Part shown: positions 59,090 through 64,000 of the stretch, piece after piece
Layout of the letters: every line of letters begins with the position of its first letter
Position numbering within the stretch: the stretch's first letter is position 1
Assembly (NCBI GenBank): GCA_014191855.1
Contig: BJHF01000028.1
Coordinates: 1 to 64,000, forward strand
Direction: 5' to 3'
Length of the DNA: 64,000 nucleotides
Source of the DNA: Deltaproteobacteria bacterium
Lineage (GTDB): Bacteria; Myxococcota_A; UBA796; SXON01
Made by a program: the position numbers and the translations under genes
Notes under the pieces: model-generated
Databases searched by the model: none
What the model was told of the DNA's origin: nothing
Seen by the model: the letters and a program-made list of their open reading frames with translations, nothing else

Positions 59090-61096
59090 TCAGCTCCGAA
59101 TGGCGAGATACACGAGGAGAAGCAGGGCAATGAGGCCGCCAAGGCTGGTCATCACCAGGACGAAGGGGTCGTTCTTGATGGCGGAGAGGAAGCGCTGCAC
59201 CGGGCCGGGCTCGCTGTCTTCGTCGGGCTCGAGGTCTACGGTGGAGGGCGGATCCTCGTGACGCGGCGCCGCGGCATCCTTGTTCCGGGGGATGGGCTCG
59301 TACGTCCAGTTCTTTGGCGCTTCGAACGCGGGTTCATCGTTGGTGCCGGGGCCGCCCATCGCCGCGGGGCTCGGCGGCAGGGGTGAGGCCATGGGGGCCG
59401 GAACGATGGGTGCGCCGACGCGAGGTGCCGGGGCGGCCTCCGCCGGGCGGTCGGAGCTGGCCGGGAGCAGGGGCATCGGGCGCCGGGGCGGCAGCGGCGC
59501 GGGCTCTGGAGCGGGTACTGGCACCGAAACCGGGAACGGATCCACGGGGGCGGCGCGGTTCGGGTGGAGGTCCACGACGGGCGCCGGCGCGGCCGGGGCG
59601 GCACGGGGGAGTGGCCGAGGGGGCGCGACCGGCGCCGTGGCGGGGGCGGCCGGCTGGGCGGCTTGCGAAGGCGCAGGCTGGGCCGCGACGGGGGTGGCAA
59701 CCGGCAGCGGTGCCGGAACCGGGGCCTCCGGCGCCAGTTGGGGGTTCGTGAGCGAGGTATTTTCGCGTGCGAACGGGAGCGCGGCCGAGCTGGCAGGCGG
59801 CTCCGCGGGCGGCACCCAGCCGGGCGCCGCGCGAACCTCAAACTCCGTTTCGGCCGTGGCGGGGGGCTGCCCGCTGTCCCGCACCGCGAACGCCACGCGC
59901 GCTTTGTAGTGCCCGGGAACCAACCCCGTGATCCTGAACGCAAAGCGGTAGCGACCCGAAGGGTGCTTGTCGGCCGTGTAGCCCAGGTCGAGGTTCGGGA
60001 TCTTCGTATTTGTGGCAAGGTCGTACACCGCGATGCCGACGCCGATCTCCTCCCGGCCATCCACCCCCGCGGAGGCGCCGACGGTGACGGAGAAGCTGAC
60101 CGTCTCCTCGGTGTCGAACCAGCCCTTCGCGGCCGGACGATCGTGGAGCACCTTACCGATGTTGGTGACATGCGGGCGGATCAAGGCGGCGATCTCTTCG
60201 AGGCGCGTGGCGAACTCGTCGAGCCGGGTGAACCGATAGGGGGGAGACGGGGCCGTTTCGAGCGAGAGCGCCCGCGTGAGCAGCACGCCAACGCGCTCGG
60301 CGAGGCGACCCGTGAAACGCGGGTTGCTGTCTTCCTGCTTCATGTTGGCGGCGAGCTTGTCCTTCACGGCGCCGACCGCCGCTTTGTCGAGCCCGCGGGC
60401 AGGAAACGCGATCGGCGCCTCCGGGCCCACGATCCCCCGCCACAGGATCATCGCCAGCGACCAGGTATCAACCTCCGAGCTCCAGCCCGGCTCGGTGGAG
60501 GCGCCCGAAACTTCTGGCGGGAGCCAAGGATTTCCGCCCGGAATCATTGAGCTGAAGGTGCCGATGTTCCGGCGCACGGCCGGGGTGGCAACGTCGGTGA
60601 GCACGATCTCGCCCGACTCCGTGAAGAGGATGTTGTTCGGACGCAAGCCGCCGTGCAGCGGCGCCCCGGTTGCGCCACTCGCGGCCAGCGCGCGAACGTG
60701 CGTGCAGACGCGCACCAGCACGTCGATGAGCGGGCCCACGCCCAGGCCATCCTGGATGCGGCGCTCCAGCGAGTCGGCGAGGCGGGGCAGGAGCATCGCC
60801 GGCTGGCCATCGGGTGCCGTGAACCGCGCTTCGATCCTGGGCAGGAAGGGGAGGCGCCCCTGCTCGTAGAGCCGGGCTTCTTCCATGAGCGCATCGCGAG
60901 AGGCCGCGAAGATGGACTCAGGCGCGCCGCCATCGCCCTTGAGATCCTCAGGGCCGAGGGGCACTTTCAACACGAACAACTGGTCGGTCGTTTCGCGGCG
61001 CGCGAGAAAAGACTTCCCCCACAGCCCCCGCCCCAGCAGTTGGCCGACCTGGTACGCGTTGCCCTGACCGTCCCGGACCGTGTCCCCGGTGCGCAT
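59090..61096 (-). CDS. Membrane-anchored protein-kinase-fold protein lacking the catalytic Asp (pseudokinase)
   Basis: A 668-residue protein. The N-terminal kinase-like domain (about 10-330) has a degenerate glycine loop LGRGLWGKS (21-29), the beta-3 Lys44 in VLKVP, and a helix C. The catalytic loop reads HGGLRPNN (148-155): the HRD aspartate is Gly150. The Asn155 is retained and the DFG segment is TDVA (Asp168). A membrane helix closes the C-terminus (about 646-664), preceded by a long Pro/Ala linker (about 455-620). A beta-sandwich region (340-430, with GVDGREEIGVGIAVYDLAT) lies between. The kinase part would therefore face the cytosol. It is probably a non-catalytic scaffold or allosteric protein. 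Confidence 0.85.
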   Translation of the reverse strand: MRTGDTVRDGQGNAYQVGQLLGRGLWGKSFLARRETTDQLFVLKVPLGPEDLKGDGGAPESIFAASRDALMEEARLYEQGRLPFLPRIEARFTAPDGQPAMLLPRLADSLERRIQDGLGVGPLIDVLVRVCTHVRALAASGATGAPLHGGLRPNNILFTESGEIVLTDVATPAVRRNIGTFSSMIPGGNPWLPPEVSGASTEPGWSSEVDTWSLAMILWRGIVGPEAPIAFPARGLDKAAVGAVKDKLAANMKQEDSNPRFTGRLAERVGVLLTRALSLETAPSPPYRFTRLDEFATRLEEIAALIRPHVTNIGKVLHDRPAAKGWFDTEETVSFSVTVGASAGVDGREEIGVGIAVYDLATNTKIPNLDLGYTADKHPSGRYRFAFRITGLVPGHYKARVAFAVRDSGQPPATAETEFEVRAAPGWVPPAEPPASSAALPFARENTSLTNPQLAPEAPVPAPLPVATPVAAQPAPSQAAQPAAPATAPVAPPRPLPRAAPAAPAPVVDLHPNRAAPVDPFPVSVPVPAPEPAPLPPRRPMPLLPASSDRPAEAAPAPRVGAPIVPAPMASPLPPSPAAMGGPGTNDEPAFEAPKNWTYEPIPRNKDAAAPRHEDPPSTVDLEPDEDSEPGPVQRFLSAIKNDPFVLVMTSLGGLIALLLLVYLAIRS

Positions 61097-61167
61097 TCCC
61101 TATCCGAAGGCACCGAAGCTAACGGACGCGCCCCCCGTCCGCTACCGTCAAGAGTTACCTCAGGGCC

Positions 61168-62718
61168 GTGATCTTTCCGGCGCAAGGCAACGGTCCGTAC
61201 CGACTCCTGCGCGCGCTGGGCGGGGCGCCCGTGGCCGCGTTCGAGGAATCACTCGATAAACCAGAGAAAACACAGGGAAAGCGCCTGTCGTTGATTGCTG
61301 GCCAGGTGGCGGGGTCGGTGTTCGGGCGCGAGGCGGGCCTCACGGGGCGGGAGGACTTCACGGCGTGGCGCGAGGCCATCCCGATCCGGACGTATGCGGA
61401 GCTCGCGCCGTGGCTGGACCGCGTGGACGCGGGGGAGCCGGAGGTGCTCACCGAACGGGCGGTGGATCAGCTCGTTCAGACCAGCGGAACCACAGGAAAG
61501 CCGAAGCGGGTGCCGGTAACGCCGGCCTGGGCGGCGAGCGTGGCGGGCGCCCAACGGCTGTGGGTGCTGGGCCTGTTGCGCGACGACGAGGGCCTCGCCG
61601 GAGGGTCGGCGCTCTCGATCGTGTCGCCGGCGTTCGTGACGCGGAGCGTGGGCGGGCTGCCCGTCGGCAGCAACACCGGGCGCATGTTCCTGGAGCAGCC
61701 GTTCTGGGTGCGGTGGCGGGCCCCGGTACCCTACTCGGTGTACTGCATCGAGGACGTTCAAACCCGGCAGTACGCGATTTTACGCCACGCGCTGGCGGCG
61801 GATGTGCGGAGCTGGACAGCCGCGAACCCGTCGACGATCCTGCTTTACACGCGGAGGTTGAGGGAGTGGTGGGAGGAGCTGTGTCGCGACTTGCGAGATG
61901 GGACGCTCGGACGTACGGGCGCCAAGGGGCTGCCTCGGAGGGCGCTCGGGAGCGAGCCGGCATGGCCGTGGGATCTGCGGCGTGTGAACTGCTGGAAGGG
62001 AGGGCCGGCAGCGTTCTTCGTGGAGAAGCTGCCGGCGGCGCTGGGGCGCGACGTCCCGATTCGGGAGGTGGGGATCACCGCCTCTGAGGGTTACTTCGCG
62101 GTGCCGGTGGATGATGGCGACCCGGTGGCGTGGCTCGCGGGGCACCTGCTGGAGTTCGTGGACGAGCGGGGGCGTGAACACTGGGCCTGGGAGGTGGAGG
62201 CCGGGCGCGAGTACCGTTTGGTGGTGAGCACTGAAGCCGGCCTTTGTCGCTATGATCTCGGCGATATCGTTCGCGTTACCGGCTTCGCCGGGCGGGCGCC
62301 GCGGCTGGTGTTTGTGCGCCGCGCCGGGGCGGAGCTGAGCGCGGTCGGCGAGCGGGTGACCGAGGCGCAGCTCCAAGCGGTTGCGACGCGCGTGTGCCCG
62401 GGGGTGCAGGCGGTGGCGGCGTGCATTCGCTGGGCGGAGGTGCCCCGTCTGCGTGTGGTTTTGGGTGTGTCGGAGCGGGGAGGGCGAGTAGATCCTGGTC
62501 AGTTCGACGCCGAGCTGCGGCGCGAGAACATGGAGTACGACGATCGTCGTGAGACGGGTCGGTATGGCCCGCCGGAGGTCACGCTGTTGCCGGCGGTGGC
62601 CTGGGAACGGTGGAAGGCGGCGCGGGTGGCGGCAGGGGCGCCGGAGGCGCAAGTGAAGGACCCGGTGGTTGTGGACGAGGCGCGCTTTGAGGAGTTGGTG
62701 AGGTTGGGGGAGAGGTAG
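61168..62718 (+). CDS. GH3-type acyl-acid adenylating enzyme
   Basis: A 516-residue adenylate-forming enzyme of the GH3 family, known in plants for joining jasmonate or auxin to amino acids and found in scattered bacteria. The phosphate loop is TSGTTGKPKRVP (about 108-119). Further GH3-type segments are EVGITASEGYFAVPVDDGD near 297-315 and RYDLGDIVRVTGF near 360. The C-terminal domain carries VGERVTEAQLQAV, which is typical of the GH3 adenylating cap. GTG 61168 starts 72 bp after the divergent pseudokinase start. It probably adenylates a carboxylate for conjugation; the partner amine and product are unknown. Confidence 0.9.
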   Translation: MIFPAQGNGPYRLLRALGGAPVAAFEESLDKPEKTQGKRLSLIAGQVAGSVFGREAGLTGREDFTAWREAIPIRTYAELAPWLDRVDAGEPEVLTERAVDQLVQTSGTTGKPKRVPVTPAWAASVAGAQRLWVLGLLRDDEGLAGGSALSIVSPAFVTRSVGGLPVGSNTGRMFLEQPFWVRWRAPVPYSVYCIEDVQTRQYAILRHALAADVRSWTAANPSTILLYTRRLREWWEELCRDLRDGTLGRTGAKGLPRRALGSEPAWPWDLRRVNCWKGGPAAFFVEKLPAALGRDVPIREVGITASEGYFAVPVDDGDPVAWLAGHLLEFVDERGREHWAWEVEAGREYRLVVSTEAGLCRYDLGDIVRVTGFAGRAPRLVFVRRAGAELSAVGERVTEAQLQAVATRVCPGVQAVAACIRWAEVPRLRVVLGVSERGGRVDPGQFDAELRRENMEYDDRRETGRYGPPEVTLLPAVAWERWKAARVAAGAPEAQVKDPVVVDEARFEELVRLGER

Positions 62719-62730
62719 TTTGGGGGGAGG

Positions 62731-62781
62731 GCGTTGTGCGGGTCCCGGTCCCTTCGTCAGGCGCGGATCGCGGCACAACGC
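62731..62781. terminator. Inverted repeat after the GH3-type gene
   Basis: GCGTTGTGC (62731-62739) pairs perfectly with GCACAACGC (62773-62781) around a 33-nt loop that itself holds GGGTCCCGGTCCC. It begins 12 bp after the GH3-type stop and is a plausible terminator despite the lack of a U-tract. Confidence 0.45.
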
Positions 62782-62817
62782 GGTGTCAGTCGGAGCGGGG
62801 GTCTTGGGTGGGGGCGT

Positions 62818-63021
62818 CCATCGCCACCCAGATGAAACGCCCCGGAGCGCATCCCCAACCAGGTGAAACACCACCCCGGTCGCCGGGCGAGGGCGCCGCG
62901 TTCACGAGTGGGTGAACGCCGGTTTTGACGGAGGCTTCGCGCGCCTCGGCCTGGCGACTTGACCTCCCCGTTTCATCCACGGTGGGATGCGATTCACCTC
63001 GTTTCATCCAAGGCGGGATGG
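62818..63021. repeat. Long imperfect inverted repeat of tandem GTTTCATC units
   Basis: Arms of 52 bp lie at 62818-62869 (inverted) and 62970-63021, separated by 100 bp. They match at 33 of 52 positions, including conserved blocks GTTTCAYC, GGGATGCG, CGTTTCATC and GATGG. Within each arm, two GTTTCA-YC units recur at a 31-bp period, so there are four units in the pattern head-to-head. The flanking gene-free stretch 62719-63130 contains no convincing gene. Confidence 0.6.
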
Positions 63022-63130
63022 TCGGAGGGGCGGGGCTCGACACCGTGTACACCGCGGCTCGCCCGGGACGCTCGGATCTCTGAGGGGGAGCGGGAGACGT
63101 CGCTTGGCGCTGGGGGGCTGCGGCGCCGGC

Positions 63131-63946
63131 CTACGGCACCAAAAAGCAAGGTGCTGCCTCGAAGGCAAACGCCATCGACACCGCGTCGGGCTCGCCATCG
63201 CTGTCGAGGTCGAGGTCGGCCAGCGCGACCAGCGTGGAGATGATCCCCGCGTCCGTCCCTTCGGCCTCCAGCGCGATCGTGAGCGCATCGACGCTCACGC
63301 CGAAGCCGATCAGCCCGGTTTCGCCCACCGCCCTCGGCGCGGCCGCGATCCACAGGCCGGTGGCAAACTCCAGCTCGTAGCTCCCGACCGGGAGCGACCC
63401 CGTTGCCAGCGAGACCGTGTACGCTCCCCCTTCGAGCGCGGTTTCCGTGGTGACGAGCACGGCGCCTTCGACATCCACCGCGGCCCCACCGGCGAACGAC
63501 TCGGTGCCGGAGGCGTTGTTCGTGCCGTCGCCGTCGGGGTCTGCCGCGGTGACCACGCCGACTCGCACCGCGTCGTCGGTCGAGAAGTCGTTGACACCGG
63601 ACAGCTGCTCGATCGCGACGTGCTGCGCCGTGGCGATCTGCCCGGCGATGAGGGGATCGAGCACGGCCCCGAGCGGCCACACCGCGTTGTCTACGGCGCC
63701 GTCTCCGTCGAGATCGAAGCCCTCGCCGCGGTTTGCGACGGTGTAGGCCGTGATCACGTAGTTAACCACCATGTCGGCCGGGCCCGTGTCGCCGGTATCA
63801 GCGGAGTCCCCGGAGTCGGCGGTGTCGCCGGCCGAGGTGTCCAGGGGGGAGGTGTCGGGGCCGCCGCATTCGACGCCGCGGCCGTCGGCGCATCCGTAGA
63901 CCGTGCAGGCGAGGAGGGAGCCGAGGGCTGAGATGATCAGAAGCAT
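63131..63946 (-). CDS. Lipoprotein with calcium-type DxDGDG segments
   Basis: A 271-residue lipoprotein with a hydrophobic signal MLLIISALGSLLAC (Cys14) and a long acidic linker (30-58, GDTADSGDSADTGDTG). The mature part has three segments like thrombospondin type 3/dockerin calcium loops: DLDGDGAVDN near 78-87, DPDGDGTNN near 136 and DLDSDGEPD near 248. The remaining beta-rich body (about 60-240) was not recognised. The start is ATG 63946. It is the last gene on the window, and the final 54 bp hold nothing recognisable. Confidence 0.75.
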   Translation of the reverse strand: MLLIISALGSLLACTVYGCADGRGVECGGPDTSPLDTSAGDTADSGDSADTGDTGPADMVVNYVITAYTVANRGEGFDLDGDGAVDNAVWPLGAVLDPLIAGQIATAQHVAIEQLSGVNDFSTDDAVRVGVVTAADPDGDGTNNASGTESFAGGAAVDVEGAVLVTTETALEGGAYTVSLATGSLPVGSYELEFATGLWIAAAPRAVGETGLIGFGVSVDALTIALEAEGTDAGIISTLVALADLDLDSDGEPDAVSMAFAFEAAPCFLVP

Positions 63947-64000
63947 CGCGCGGCGCTATCCGGTACCGGGTCGCGATGAGGCGGTTAGCCGAGCCGCATC

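Noticed and set aside
62786-63243. Short frames in the repeat-rich gene-free stretch, including a 94-codon plus-strand frame with HPRWDAIH-like repeats
   Set aside because: The frames follow the DNA repeats and have no ribosome-binding site or recognisable domain. Repeats explain the repeated peptide pattern better than a gene does.
1-64000. Many long open frames antisense to the genes listed, such as the 434-codon frame at 149-1453 minus, 702 codons at 2466-4574 plus and 871 codons at 44609-47224 plus
   Set aside because: High-GC coding DNA produces long antisense frames. These are rich in Arg, Pro, Ala and His, have no domain motif, and each overlaps a gene with clear family signatures.
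1-64000. tRNA or rRNA genes, prophage or insertion sequence
   Set aside because: No T-loop-like GTTCGA pattern in a cloverleaf context, no rRNA-like conserved stretches, and no transposase, integrase or phage proteins were seen.

Overview
The window is high-GC, gene-dense DNA from one bacterial chromosome. It has many secreted lipoproteins whose mature N-termini are acidic Asp/Thr/Gly/Ser linkers, a complete type II secretion operon, eukaryote-like domains (caspase fold, protein-kinase fold, lamin-tail, GH3, CotH) and several cyclic-nucleotide proteins. This combination is most familiar from Myxococcota and related former deltaproteobacteria. No rRNA gene was seen, so the lineage is inferred. 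I saw no tRNA, CRISPR array, insertion sequence or prophage.

Layout. 1-4.3 kb: the 3' end of an Lhr-type ligase-associated helicase, its partner nuclease PdeM, and a convergent EF-G-like GTPase lacking the G3 histidine. 4.4-12.2 kb: two exported proteins (a helical-repeat protein and a caspase-fold protein without its cysteine), miaB, a small DUF4190-like membrane protein, and an ABC permease/ATPase pair. 12.1-15.5 kb: a coupled operon of a PPC-like lipoprotein, a CotH-type lipoprotein kinase and an alpha/beta hydrolase. 15.6-19.4 kb: trpS, a group-2 sigma-70 factor, a SnoaL-like protein and a dipeptidase. 19.5-25 kb: a LuxC-like acyl reductase faces an operon of a class III aminotransferase, a LuxE-like acyl-protein synthetase and an unknown protein. 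Between them lie palindromic repeats and a lipoprotein. 25-30.3 kb: a possible haem-c lipoprotein, a Kelch-like lipoprotein, mpl, a GST and a DUF2064 glycosyltransferase-like protein.

30.4-50.3 kb is one unbroken minus-strand run. gspC-D-E-F-G-H-I-J-K-L-M-N sits at its 5' end. It continues into a triple lamin-tail protein with a C-terminal sorting-type tag, a Cys-containing lipoprotein, and two paralogous beta-propeller lipoproteins, each interrupted by four tandem four-cysteine modules. Reading these as cargo or surface clients of the secretion system is inference from position. Divergent from gspC is an operon of a class III nucleotide cyclase and two stand-alone cyclic-nucleotide-binding proteins.

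53-64 kb: nicotinate phosphoribosyltransferase, an RlmI-type methyltransferase, an M14-like deacylase, rsmI, leucyl aminopeptidase with a membrane-anchored pseudokinase, a GH3-type adenylating enzyme, a 400-bp stretch with a long inverted repeat, and a final lipoprotein. The run is otherwise packed, with many 1-4 bp start/stop overlaps and several convergent genes overlapping at their 3' ends.
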